Shown here: positions 16,722 through 24,800 of the stretch, piece after piece | How the letters are laid out: every line of letters begins with the position of its first letter | Numbering within the stretch: position 1 is the stretch's first letter | DNA from: Janthinobacterium rivuli | GTDB taxonomy: Bacteria; Pseudomonadota; Gammaproteobacteria; Burkholderiales; Burkholderiaceae_D | Assembly: GCF_009208735.1 (NCBI RefSeq) | Contig: NZ_WFLJ01000023.1 | Location: 48,179 to 112,178 of the forward strand | Length of the DNA stretch: 64,000 nucleotides | Reading direction: 5' to 3' | Notes under the pieces: model-generated | Seen by the model: only the letters and a program-made list of their open reading frames with translations | Database searches by the model: none | Told to the model about the DNA's origin: nothing | Program-made: the position numbers and the translations under genes

Positions 16722-17510
16722 ATGTCCAAATCGAAATTCTTCCGCGTCGCCACCGAAGGCGCCACCACGGACGGCCGCAACATCGACCGCGCCACCATCG
16801 AGCAGATCGCCGCCACCTACAACCCGAAAACCTACGGCGCGCGCATCTGGCTGGAACACATTCGCGGCATCCTGCCCGACAGCCAGTTCAAGGCTTACGG
16901 CGACGTGATCGCCGTCAAGGCCGAGGAAGTCGACACCGACAGCGGCAAGAAACTGGCCCTGTTCGCACAGATCGAACCCACGCCGGAACTGGTGGCCATC
17001 AACAAGGCCAAGCAAAAGCTGTACACCAGCCTGGAAATCCAGCCTGATTTTGCCGACTCGTCGCAGCCCTACCTGGTCGGCCTGGGCGTCACCGACAGCC
17101 CGGCCAGCCTGGGCACCGAGGCGCTGCAATTCTCGGCCAGCCGCAAGCTGCAAAGCACCAACCTGTTTACCGCCGCCGTCGAGGTCACGCTGGAATTTGA
17201 CGAGCCGCAGGGCATCAAGCTGGCGGACGCCGTGAAAAACCTGCTGTCGCGCTTTTCGAATAAATCCGGCAGCGACGCCGCGCAGTTCGCCGACATCAGC
17301 GAAGCCGTCGAGGCGCTTGCCGGCCACGTCGTCACCGCCAACGATAACTACACGGGCACCCTGGCGCGCCTGGAAAAAACCGAAACGGCATTGAAGGCCA
17401 CGCAGGACGAGCTGGCCGCCTTCAAGGCGCAGATGGACGAAGCGCCCGGCAACGGCCCGCGCCGCCCTGCCGCGACCGGCAACGACGGCGCCGTGCAGAC
17501 CGAGTTTTAA
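16722..17510 (+). CDS. O: Capsid scaffolding protein/protease (P2 gpO-like)
   Basis: The ATG at 16722 gives MSKSKFFRVATEGATTDGRN and 262 residues. The N-terminal serine protease half shows D17, H46 (LEHIRG) and S103 (YTSLEIQ), corresponding to the D-H-S triad of P2 gpO. The C-terminal half (about 170-245) is charged and helical, as needed for scaffolding. It assembles gpN into procapsids, processes N, O and L, then cleaves itself. First gene of the rightward capsid operon. Confidence 0.92.
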   Translation: MSKSKFFRVATEGATTDGRNIDRATIEQIAATYNPKTYGARIWLEHIRGILPDSQFKAYGDVIAVKAEEVDTDSGKKLALFAQIEPTPELVAINKAKQKLYTSLEIQPDFADSSQPYLVGLGVTDSPASLGTEALQFSASRKLQSTNLFTAAVEVTLEFDEPQGIKLADAVKNLLSRFSNKSGSDAAQFADISEAVEALAGHVVTANDNYTGTLARLEKTETALKATQDELAAFKAQMDEAPGNGPRRPAATGNDGAVQTEF

Positions 17511-17557
17511 GCGCGCGCGCCCTTTCTTCCCCCCATTCAACAACGGAGCACTGATTT

Positions 17558-18577
17558 ATGAAAAAGCAAACGCGCCAGGTCTTTGGCCAATATGAAACCC
17601 GCCTGGGCCAACTGAACGACACGGACAACGTGGCCAAGACCTTCAGCGTCACGCCCAGCGTGCAGCAGAAGCTGGAAAACAAGATGCAGGAATCGAGCGA
17701 GTTCCTCTCAAAAGTGAACATCATCGGCGTAGGCGAGCAGGAAGGCGAAAAACTGGGCCTGGGCGTGTCCGGCCCGATTGCCAGCCGCACCAACACCAAG
17801 GACAAGGAACGCGAAACGCGCGACCTGTCCACCATGGATAGCACCAAGTACCGCTGCGAGCAAACCAACTTCGACACGCATTTGAGCTATGCCAAGCTGG
17901 ACGCCTGGGCCAAGTTCCAGGACTTCCAGTCGCGCGTGGCCAATGCCATTTTGACGCGCCAGGCGCTCGACCGCATCGTCATCGGCTTCAATGGCGTGAA
18001 AGTCATGGCCACCACCGACCTGGCCGCCAATCCGCTGCTGCAGGACGTAAACAAGGGCTGGCTGCAGCACCTGCGCGAACTGGCGCCCGAGCGCGTGCTG
18101 GGCCTGGTGGCCGCCGGCATGCCGGGCAAGGTCATCATCGGCGACGTGGACGGCGCCGACTATGCCAACCTCGACGCGGCCGTCACGGATGCCGTCAACC
18201 TGCTCGACCCGTGGTATCAGGAAGACACCAATCTGGTGGCCATCGTCGGCCGAAAACTGTTGAACGACAAGTATTTTCCACTGGTCAACACCAAGCAGGC
18301 GCCCACGGAAACCCTGGCGGCCGACATTATCATCAGCCAGAAACGTATCGGCGGCTTGCCGGCGGCGCGCGTGCCCTACTTCCCGGATAACGCCATCCTG
18401 ATTACGCGCTTCGACAATCTGTCGATCTACTTCCAGGAAGGCGCGCGCCGCCGCCGCGTCGAGGACGTGCCCAAGCGCGACCGCATCGAGAATTACGAGT
18501 CGTCGAATGACGCCTACGTGATCGAAGACCTGGGCCTGGCCGCGCTGGTGGAAAACATCGAGCTGAAAGACAAATAA
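17558..18577 (+). CDS. N: Major capsid protein (P2 gpN-like)
   Basis: 339 residues, like P2 N (357). The N-terminus MKKQTRQVFGQYETRLGQLN is the part normally removed by the O protease. The body has the HK97-type P2 capsid signature, e.g. LDRIVIGFNGVKVMATTDLA, VNKGWLQHLRELAPERVL and the C-terminal RIENYESSNDAYVIEDLG. CAACGGAGCACTGATTTATG gives a good ribosome binding site. The stop overlaps the start of M by one base. Confidence 0.94.
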   Translation: MKKQTRQVFGQYETRLGQLNDTDNVAKTFSVTPSVQQKLENKMQESSEFLSKVNIIGVGEQEGEKLGLGVSGPIASRTNTKDKERETRDLSTMDSTKYRCEQTNFDTHLSYAKLDAWAKFQDFQSRVANAILTRQALDRIVIGFNGVKVMATTDLAANPLLQDVNKGWLQHLRELAPERVLGLVAAGMPGKVIIGDVDGADYANLDAAVTDAVNLLDPWYQEDTNLVAIVGRKLLNDKYFPLVNTKQAPTETLAADIIISQKRIGGLPAARVPYFPDNAILITRFDNLSIYFQEGARRRRVEDVPKRDRIENYESSNDAYVIEDLGLAALVENIELKDK

Positions 18578-19293
18578 TGGCGAACCAGTCCCCCGCCCTG
18601 CGCCACCGCGCGCGCATGCTGGCCGAGCGCACGGCCGGCGCCGCCGCGCCGCAGGGCGTCACCACCGGCACGGCCTACGAAATGATGCTCTACAAGCTGG
18701 CCGATGACCGCCGCCGCCTGAAATCCATCCAGTCGGTGGAACGCAAGATCGAGGTCAAGGCCACCTTGCTGCCCGACTATGCGCAATGGATCGACGGCGT
18801 GCTAGCCGGCGGCAAGGGCGCCCAGGATGACGTGTTCGCCACCCTGCTGGTGTGGCACATCGACACGGGCGAGTACGAGCGCGCCCTGGTCATGGCTGAA
18901 TACGCCTTGGCGCACAAGTTCACCCTGCCCGAGACTTACAGCCGCGACATCGCCACCCTGATGCTGGACGAGTTTGCCGAAGGCTACCTGCACGGCAAGC
19001 TGGCAGCCGATCCGCAGCATGCGGCCCAGGTACTGGGCACCGTCGAGCAGCTGACAGCTGCCAGCGACGCGCCCGACCAGGCGCGCGCCAAGCTGCATAA
19101 GGCGATTGGCCTGGCCATGATCGCCGTGCTGGATCAGGCCGACGATACGGACATTACCCCGGCGCTGGTGGCGCAGGCGGAAACGGCCATGGGCCAGTTG
19201 AAGCGTGCCCGCGCTTTATCCGAGTCGTGCGGCGTCAAGAAAGATATGGAACGGCTGGAACGGCGCCTCAAGCGCGCGGCCGGTTCCACGTAA
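18577..19293 (+). CDS. M: Terminase small subunit (P2 gpM-like)
   Basis: 238 residues (P2 M is 247). The start codon shares its A with the TAA stop of the capsid gene. The P2-type small-terminase pattern is seen in YDLWHIDTGEYERALVMAEY-like helical segments (here LVWHIDTGEYERALVMAEYA) and a C-terminal MERLERRLKRAAG tail. It recognises cos and brings it to the P ATPase. Confidence 0.9.
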   Translation: MANQSPALRHRARMLAERTAGAAAPQGVTTGTAYEMMLYKLADDRRRLKSIQSVERKIEVKATLLPDYAQWIDGVLAGGKGAQDDVFATLLVWHIDTGEYERALVMAEYALAHKFTLPETYSRDIATLMLDEFAEGYLHGKLAADPQHAAQVLGTVEQLTAASDAPDQARAKLHKAIGLAMIAVLDQADDTDITPALVAQAETAMGQLKRARALSESCGVKKDMERLERRLKRAAGST

Positions 19294-19388
19294 AGAGCAT
19301 CCCCCGCAGCACGGCGGCACGGGGGGATTCTGGCCACACCTTTGACCTGATGAACCCCGTCCACCGCCCCATTTTGAAAGCGCCCCGT

Positions 19389-19892
19389 ATGTCCTTCATG
19401 GCCCTGCCCCCGTCCATCCCACCCGGCACCTCGCCCGCGCCGCCAGCGCCGGCCGCCGGCATCATCGAGAACGATGGCTGGTTTCCCGACATTACGCTAA
19501 CCGACATGCGCGACGCCATGCGCCTGGATGGCACCGTCACCGACGCGCGCCTGGTACAAGCCGTGGTCGATGCCATCCTGCAGGTCAACCGCGAGCTGGC
19601 CGACTGGCAAGGCAAGCACGCCGCAGCCGGTATCGCCGCCCTGGTGGACGTGCCAGCCACGCGCATCAACCGCGAGTCCCGCTTGCTGGCGCAGTACCGG
19701 CGCGCCGTCTACAGCACGGCGAAGGCCGATCTGATCGAGCGTTACCGCGACTACGACAGCACGGCCACGTCCGTCAGCGACAAGAAAAGCATGGAGTGGC
19801 TGGACGAGGCGCCCGGCGCGCAGCGGCGTAATGCGCAATGGGCCATCGCCGATATCGTCGGGCGCACGCACCTGACCGTGGAATTGATCTGA
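19389..19892 (+). CDS. L: Head completion/stabilisation protein (P2 gpL-like)
   Basis: Start chosen at ATG 19389 (167 residues, P2 L is 169); the frame is open further upstream over the end of M. After a proline-rich N-terminus it has the gpL pattern: IIENDGWFPDITLTDMRDAM, then YRRAVYSTAKADLIERYRDY, then KSMEWLDEAPGAQRRNAQWA. It seals filled heads before tail joining. Its stop overlaps the ATG of X. Confidence 0.88.
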   Translation: MSFMALPPSIPPGTSPAPPAPAAGIIENDGWFPDITLTDMRDAMRLDGTVTDARLVQAVVDAILQVNRELADWQGKHAAAGIAALVDVPATRINRESRLLAQYRRAVYSTAKADLIERYRDYDSTATSVSDKKSMEWLDEAPGAQRRNAQWAIADIVGRTHLTVELI

Positions 19893-20101
19893 TGCAGGTG
19901 CGCACGCAGCAGCACGACACGGTAGACGCCCTAGTGTGGCGCTACCTGGGCGACGGCGCGGGATACGTCGAGCACACCCTTGAAATGAATCCCGCCCTGG
20001 CGCGCCACGGCGCCGTGCTGCCGGCCGGCCTGCTCGTCACCCTGCCCGAGCCGGCGCCCAGCATGGGCCAGCTTGCTGACATCGTGCAGCTATGGGATTA
20101 A
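19892..20101 (+). CDS. X: Tail protein X (P2 gpX-like, LysM-type fold)
   Basis: A 69-residue protein (P2 X is 67) starting at the ATG that overlaps the L stop. The pattern TQQHDTVDALVWRYLG followed by VEHTLEMNPALA and LLVTLPEP is that of gpX, a small LysM-like protein needed for tail assembly. Confidence 0.88.
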   Translation: MQVRTQQHDTVDALVWRYLGDGAGYVEHTLEMNPALARHGAVLPAGLLVTLPEPAPSMGQLADIVQLWD

Positions 20102-20164
20102 CGCGCAATCCACCTTTTTACCCTCATGAAAAATCTATCTAACCTCACCCCGGAGAATCAAGCA

Positions 20165-20536
20165 ATGTCCGCAGAATCGTTTGGTGGTTTCGCCACCCTG
20201 GTCAAACTGTACGGCGTCAAGGCGGCGCTGGGCATGGTCGGCGCCGCCATGCTGTACATCGTGCTGCCGCCTTTGAATGCCGACGGCACCTTCAACAAGG
20301 GCGAATTCGTCGCCCGCCTGGCCTGCGCCGGCGTGTTCTCGTGCCTGCTGGGCGGCACCGTGTACCAGCTGCTATGCGCCCAGCTCCCAGCCATCGGCGC
20401 CATGGTCAACGCTTCCGCCATCGACCTGATCGTGGGCGCGCCCGGCTGGTGGGTATCGCGCGCCGTGGCCCTGTGGTTCCAGCGCCGCAGCGACAAGGAC
20501 ATCGCCGAGCTGGTCAAAGATGCGAAGGAACACTGA
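20165..20536 (+). CDS. Putative holin (small membrane protein of lysis cassette)
   Basis: ATG 20165 is preferred because CGGAGAA lies upstream; an ATG at 20126 has no such site. The 123-residue product has hydrophobic segments at about 18-38 (AALGMVGAAMLYIVL) and 58-76 (CAGVFSCLLGGTVYQLL), and perhaps a weak third, ending in a charged tail. Its place just before the endolysin, with overlapping ATGA, argues for the holin role, but the sequence alone does not prove it. Confidence 0.65.
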   Translation: MSAESFGGFATLVKLYGVKAALGMVGAAMLYIVLPPLNADGTFNKGEFVARLACAGVFSCLLGGTVYQLLCAQLPAIGAMVNASAIDLIVGAPGWWVSRAVALWFQRRSDKDIAELVKDAKEH

Positions 20537-21096
20537 TGGCCACCATGGAAAATCCCGTGATCGCGCGCGTCATCGACGCCATCCTGCGCGCCGAAGGCGG
20601 CTACGTGAACGACCCGCAAGACAAGGGCGGCGAAACCAATTACGGCATCACCGTGGCAGTGGCGCGCGCCAACGGCTACACGGGGCCGATGCGTGAGCTG
20701 CCCGTGGGCGTGGTGCGCGCCATCTACACGGCCCGCTACATCACTGAACCGAAGTTCGACCAGGTGCTGGCCCTGCATGCCGGCATCGGCGCCGAGCTGA
20801 TCGACACGGGCGTAAACATGGGCCCGCACCGTGCGGCCGAGTTCCTGCAGCGCTGGCTGAACGGTTTTAATGACACGGGCGCGCGCTACCCTGCCCTATT
20901 CGTCGACGGACGCCTGGGCGCGCAGTCGCTGGGCGCGCTGGCCGCTTTCCTGCAGTGGCGCGGCCAGGACGGCGCCACCGTACTGCTGCGCGCCTTGAAC
21001 GGCCTGCAGGCGGCGCGTTACTTGGAAATCACCGAAGCGAACAAGAGCCAGCGCCGTTTTCTGTTCGGCTGGATCAAGGAACGGGTGGCCACGTGA
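20536..21096 (+). CDS. Endolysin, glycoside hydrolase family 108 N-acetylmuramidase
   Basis: 186 residues from the ATG overlapping the holin-like stop. The family signature AEGGYVNDPQDKGGETNYGI carries the catalytic glutamate at residue 20. The C-terminal part with QSLGALAAFLQWRGQDG and a peptidoglycan-binding-like helix bundle fits the GH108/PG_binding_3 two-part architecture. It cleaves the glycan backbone of peptidoglycan at lysis. No signal peptide, so it depends on the holin. Confidence 0.92.
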   Translation: MATMENPVIARVIDAILRAEGGYVNDPQDKGGETNYGITVAVARANGYTGPMRELPVGVVRAIYTARYITEPKFDQVLALHAGIGAELIDTGVNMGPHRAAEFLQRWLNGFNDTGARYPALFVDGRLGAQSLGALAAFLQWRGQDGATVLLRALNGLQAARYLEITEANKSQRRFLFGWIKERVAT

Positions 21097-21605
21097 AGGC
21101 GACCACCTGGCGCCCACTGGCCGCTGTTCTCCTGTGCGGCGCCCTGGCTGGCTGGACGGCGCAGGGCTGGCGCAAGGATGCCGCCATCGCCGAGCTGCAG
21201 CGGCAGGCGGCCGCCAGCAAGACCACCGCCGCCACCGAACTGGCCCAGGCCACCGCCCGCGTGCTCACGCTGGAGCGCGCCGCCGGCACCGCTCTGGCAC
21301 AGCGCGCCGACCACCTCACCCAGGAGCAAACCCATGCGAAAACCGAGCGTGACCATTTCAATGCTGACGTGCGCAGCGGTGCTGTGCGCCTGTCAATCCC
21401 CGTCGCCAGCGGCCAGTGCGCCGCAACTGCAGATTCCACCGCTGCCGCAGGCCATCGGCACCAAGCGCGCGCCGAACTTGACCCAGCGACTGCGGCAGCT
21501 CTTGACGCCATTGCCGGCGACGGTGACGACGCCACCCGCCAGCTGAACGCCTGCATCGACGCCTACAACCTAGTACGAGACACCTACCATGTACAAACCG
21601 AATAG
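21093..21605 (+). CDS. i-spanin, Rz-like
   Basis: GTG at 21093 overlaps the endolysin stop (GTGA). The 170-residue product has one N-terminal membrane anchor (LAAVLLCGALAGWTAQGW) followed by a long alanine/glutamine-rich coiled coil (about 27-90) and ends in IDAYNLVRDTYHVQTE. This is the typical layout of an inner-membrane spanin that bridges the periplasm to Rz1 for outer-membrane disruption. Confidence 0.85.
   Translation: MKATTWRPLAAVLLCGALAGWTAQGWRKDAAIAELQRQAAASKTTAATELAQATARVLTLERAAGTALAQRADHLTQEQTHAKTERDHFNADVRSGAVRLSIPVASGQCAATADSTAAAGHRHQARAELDPATAAALDAIAGDGDDATRQLNACIDAYNLVRDTYHVQTE
21334..21546 (+). CDS. o-spanin Rz1-like lipoprotein nested inside Rz
   Basis: Encoded entirely within the Rz gene in another frame. 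CAGGAG precedes the ATG by seven bases. The 70-residue product starts MRKPSVTISMLTCAAVLCAC, a lipoprotein signal with lipobox LCAC, and continues proline-rich (PQLQIPPLPQA). This matches Rz1 outer-membrane spanins, which pair with Rz. Confidence 0.82.
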   Translation: MRKPSVTISMLTCAAVLCACQSPSPAASAPQLQIPPLPQAIGTKRAPNLTQRLRQLLTPLPATVTTPPAS

Positions 21606-22077
21606 CCTGCGCCAGCACCTGGCCGCCGCCATCCCCGACCTGCAGCGCGACCCCGACCGCCTGCTGGTCTTCGCCGACGAGGGCAATGTGGTGGCATCGG
21701 CCACCGCATCCCTCTCCTTCGAATACCGCTTCAAGCTCAACCTGATCGTGACCGATTACGCGGGCGACGCCGACGCCATCATGGTGGCCCTGATCGCCTG
21801 GCTGAAAGTCCACCAGCTCGACCTGATGGCCAACGAGGAAACCCGCAAGCACGGCATCGCCTTCGAGGTGGATTTCAACAACCATGAAACGGTCGATATC
21901 TCGATCAAGCTGGACCTGACCGAACGCGTGGCCGTCAAGGCCAGCGAGGCGGGCCGCCTGGACATCAAGCACCTGGCCGAGATACAACACATGCCGGCCT
22001 ACGCGGACGAGTTCTGGAAATTGTATGACGGCGAGACCCTGCTGGCCGAATGGCGCACGCCCGAGGCCACGCTGTGA
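21589..22077 (+). CDS. R: Tail completion protein (P2 gpR-like)
   Basis: 162 residues (P2 R is 155). It begins MYKPNSLRQHLAAAIPDLQR and contains FEYRFKLNLIVTDYAGDAD and MPAYADEFWKLYDGETLLAEW, all typical of gpR. It completes the head-proximal end of the tail. It overlaps the Rz end by 17 nt and the S start by four. Confidence 0.9.
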   Translation: MYKPNSLRQHLAAAIPDLQRDPDRLLVFADEGNVVASATASLSFEYRFKLNLIVTDYAGDADAIMVALIAWLKVHQLDLMANEETRKHGIAFEVDFNNHETVDISIKLDLTERVAVKASEAGRLDIKHLAEIQHMPAYADEFWKLYDGETLLAEWRTPEATL

Positions 22078-22541
22078 GCGACAACCTGCACGCGCTGGAA
22101 GCCTGGGCCGGCGCCCTGCTGTCCAAGCTGCAGCCAGCCCAGCGCCGCGCCATCAATCACAAGGTGGCCATCGACTTGCGCCGCAGCCAGGCGCAGCGCA
22201 TCAAGGCGCAGCAGGGGCCGGATGGCGCCGCCTATCCGGCGCGCAAGCGGCGCAAGGAATTCAAGGGGAAGAATGGACGCATCAAGCGGCAGAAGGCAGC
22301 GATGTTCGCCAAGATTCGCACCGCCAAACACTTGAAGGTGAAGGCGACCGGCGACCAGATCGAAGTCGGCTTCTTTGGCTGGGTGGCGCGCGTCGCGCAT
22401 GTGCATCAGTTTGGCCGGCAAGACCGCTTGTCGAAAAAAGGCCCACTGTACAAGTACCCGGAGCGGCCGCTGCTGGGCTTGAGTGAACCGGATCGAACAT
22501 TGATACGCGAATCCTTACTACGTCACGTACAAAAAAACTAG
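22074..22541 (+). CDS. S: Tail completion/virion morphogenesis protein (P2 gpS-like)
   Basis: GTG at 22074 overlaps the R stop. 155 residues (P2 S is 150). Basic central region (PARKRRKEFKGKNGRIKRQK) and the family stretch VARVAHVHQFGRQDRL, with PERPLLGLSEPDRTLI at the C-terminus. Last structural gene before the AT-rich cargo insertion. Confidence 0.9.
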   Translation: MSDNLHALEAWAGALLSKLQPAQRRAINHKVAIDLRRSQAQRIKAQQGPDGAAYPARKRRKEFKGKNGRIKRQKAAMFAKIRTAKHLKVKATGDQIEVGFFGWVARVAHVHQFGRQDRLSKKGPLYKYPERPLLGLSEPDRTLIRESLLRHVQKN

Positions 22542-22595
22542 GTCATATCCGGAAAATTTAGCAATGAACTTGAGAACATTTCAGACAACAAGGTA

Positions 22596-22624
22596 TTGAT
22601 GGCGCCACTGAGTTCAAATATCTT
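22596..22624 (+). promoter_or_regulatory. Possible promoter of the S-V cargo gene
   Basis: TTGATG (22596-22601), 17 nt, TATCTT (22619-22624) lies 57 nt before the cargo gene start. A private promoter would let the gene be expressed in the lysogen, as usual for morons. Confidence 0.35.
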
Positions 22625-22680
22625 AGATGCAGAATATCGGAGTATGCTGAGACAGAACAACTCATTTTTGGAGATCTCCA

Positions 22681-23631
22681 ATGTACCGCTGGACGAAGCC
22701 CATCCCGCTCCAAGACAATCGTAACTATTCGACAATATCGGAACGGGTCACAAATATTCGACGTGTCCAGCAACTACCGTACCCCGTCGCCGCAGGAATG
22801 TTCGACGAAGTTTGCAGTTGGCTCGAAAGTCTTGGTATCCAGTACCATAATACTAGGGTGCATAAGTACAAATCCCTACTTACAGACCTAGCAATTTCTG
22901 AGGTAAGAAAGGACTACAGTTTTTTTGAAGAAAAATATGGACTAGTTAACGGCATCAATGCCGCTCACGAAGCGATGGAGCTTATTCGCATCTACGAAGG
23001 ACTTCGTTACGAAAAAGATCCAAAATTTATAGAGCGGCTAACAAAAATCTTGCAGGGCCATGAGCTATTTCCATTAGATAAGTCGAGCGGGAGAGATTTC
23101 AGTCTCGAATTAGGGATCGCGGCGAGCTTCGTTGCACAAGGCAATCAGATTGATTTTAGTCATGTGGCTGATTTATCGTTAGTTTTTGATGGCACTCCGA
23201 TGTTTGTAGAATGCAAACGTCTCAAGTCAGAGAGTAAAATAAAAGCTAATATAAAAGATGGATTGAAGCAGTTAACCAAGCGATACGAAACACTCGAAAA
23301 TCCATCAAAAGCACGCGGCATTCTTGTTCTTTCGATAGGTGCAGTAGTTAATCCAAATCTAATACTTTATGAGGCATCTGACTCGGGGCAGCTTGGCCGG
23401 AAGGTTAAAACAACAGTTCGGGAGTTTATTGCAACGTACAAGCAGTATTGGGAGAGGGAAACAACAGACAAGCGAAGTATCGCCGTCATAATCATTTTCG
23501 ACACACCTGCACGTATGGATAAGACCTTAACCACTTGTCGCGAACTAGATGTCAGACTATTGCCTGATCGGATGCATTCAGATGCAGCGTTATTTCACAA
23601 GATAGCGCCCCTATTTGGACCACCTTTCTAG
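22681..23631 (+). CDS. PD-(D/E)XK nuclease-like protein, prophage cargo between S and V
   Basis: A 316-residue protein with GC content well below the flanking tail genes. The ATG follows TTTTTGGAGATCTCC. The part from about residue 138 fits a restriction-endonuclease-like core: GRDFSLELGIAASF (E143 in helix A), ADLSLVF (D164) and MFVECKRL (E177-x-K179), then a helix with KDGLKQLTKRYE (Q197). Residues 1-130 are mainly helical and unrecognised, and the last 90 alternate strand and helix (GILVLSIGAVVN, IAVIIIFDTPAR). It has no partner gene. The position equals that of the variable gene between S and V in P2. A single-gene anti-phage nuclease is the leading guess. Confidence 0.7.
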   Translation: MYRWTKPIPLQDNRNYSTISERVTNIRRVQQLPYPVAAGMFDEVCSWLESLGIQYHNTRVHKYKSLLTDLAISEVRKDYSFFEEKYGLVNGINAAHEAMELIRIYEGLRYEKDPKFIERLTKILQGHELFPLDKSSGRDFSLELGIAASFVAQGNQIDFSHVADLSLVFDGTPMFVECKRLKSESKIKANIKDGLKQLTKRYETLENPSKARGILVLSIGAVVNPNLILYEASDSGQLGRKVKTTVREFIATYKQYWERETTDKRSIAVIIIFDTPARMDKTLTTCRELDVRLLPDRMHSDAALFHKIAPLFGPPF

Positions 23632-23814
23632 TAAGAAGGCTATAGCTAAGAAGGTAGAAATTCTGCAGTAGAACATTGGTTTTTTGCACTATTTACAACC
23701 TAAACTATCAGAAAAATCTGTATTGCTGTGCATCCAACGCAGCTACAGTCACTAAGCTCCATATCAACCCGTCCCCGCGTGCATCCGCACGCGGACTTCG
23801 GCAACATGCACTGC

Positions 23815-24459
23815 ATGAACGCCGACCTGTCCGACCTCACCCGCTTGCTGCAAAACCTGATCCGCCTGGGCACCATTGCCGAGGTCAAAGGGGCCAAGGC
23901 GCGCGTGCGGCTCGGGCCGACCCTCACCACCGAATGGCTGAAATGGGCCACCCGACGCGCCGGCAGCACGCGCACCTGGTCGGCGCCCACCGTGGGCGAA
24001 CAGGTCATCGTCTTTTCACCCGGCGGCGACCTGACGCGCGGCATCATCGTGCCGGCGCTGTACTCCCAGGAATTTGACGCGCCCGAAACCAGCGACACCA
24101 TCCACACCACACACTATCCTGACGGCGCCGTGGTGCAGTATGACCACGCGGCACACGCCCTGACGGCCCTACTCCCCGGCGGCACAGCCAACATCACGGC
24201 CGACAAGGTCACGTCGAACGCGCCCAGCACCATTTGCACGGGCGACCTGACCGTCATGAAAAACCTGATCGTCAACGGCGCCACCGCGCTGAATGGCGGC
24301 GTGAACGCCAAGGCCGGCGCCGCTGGCGGCGTGGCCATGGCCGTGCAAGGCAGTGTCAAGGCCAGCGAGGACGTGCTGGCCGGCGCCATCAGCCTGACCA
24401 AGCATGCGCACGGCGGCGTCAAGGCCGGCGGCGACCAGTCAGAAGGGCCATTGCCATGA
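23815..24459 (+). CDS. V: Baseplate assembly/spike protein (P2 gpV-like)
   Basis: Start chosen at 23815 (214 residues, P2 V is 211); an ATG nine bases earlier is possible. It shows IRLGTIAEVKGAKARVRLGP as the OB-like domain, GEQVIVFSPGGDLTRGII, and a C-terminal beta-helical region rich in short repeats (VNGATALNGGVNAKAG) ending with TKHAHGGVKAGG, a spike-tip metal site. It forms the membrane-piercing spike of the contractile tail. Confidence 0.92.
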   Translation: MNADLSDLTRLLQNLIRLGTIAEVKGAKARVRLGPTLTTEWLKWATRRAGSTRTWSAPTVGEQVIVFSPGGDLTRGIIVPALYSQEFDAPETSDTIHTTHYPDGAVVQYDHAAHALTALLPGGTANITADKVTSNAPSTICTGDLTVMKNLIVNGATALNGGVNAKAGAAGGVAMAVQGSVKASEDVLAGAISLTKHAHGGVKAGGDQSEGPLP

Positions 24460-24800
24460 TGGGCATGCACGCCGCCACCGGGCGCAGCCTGACGGGCCTG
24501 GGCCATTTGCGCCAGTCGGTTGCCGACATTATCACGACGCCCATCGGTTCGCGCATCCGGCGCCGCCGCTATGGTTCCGAGGTGCCCGAGCTGATCGACC
24601 AGCCCCTGAACAGCGCCACGCAGTTGCGCATCTACGCGGCCACCGCCTTTGCCCTGCGGCGCTGGGAACCGCGTTTACAGCTCGCCAGCGTGCAGCTCAC
24701 GCGCGACACGGACGGCGCCATCGCGCTGCTGCTCGATGGCACGGCGAATGGCCAGAGCATCACGCTGGCCGTCCCCGTCAAGCAAGGCGGCGTCGTATGA
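24456..24800 (+). CDS. W: Baseplate wedge protein (P2 gpW-like)
   Basis: 114 residues (P2 W is 115), ATG overlapping the V stop. SVADIITTPIGSRIRRRRYG and LRIYAATAFALRRWEPRLQL are the gpW/gp25 lysozyme-fold baseplate signatures. It helps couple sheath to baseplate. Confidence 0.92.
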   Translation: MMGMHAATGRSLTGLGHLRQSVADIITTPIGSRIRRRRYGSEVPELIDQPLNSATQLRIYAATAFALRRWEPRLQLASVQLTRDTDGAIALLLDGTANGQSITLAVPVKQGGVV

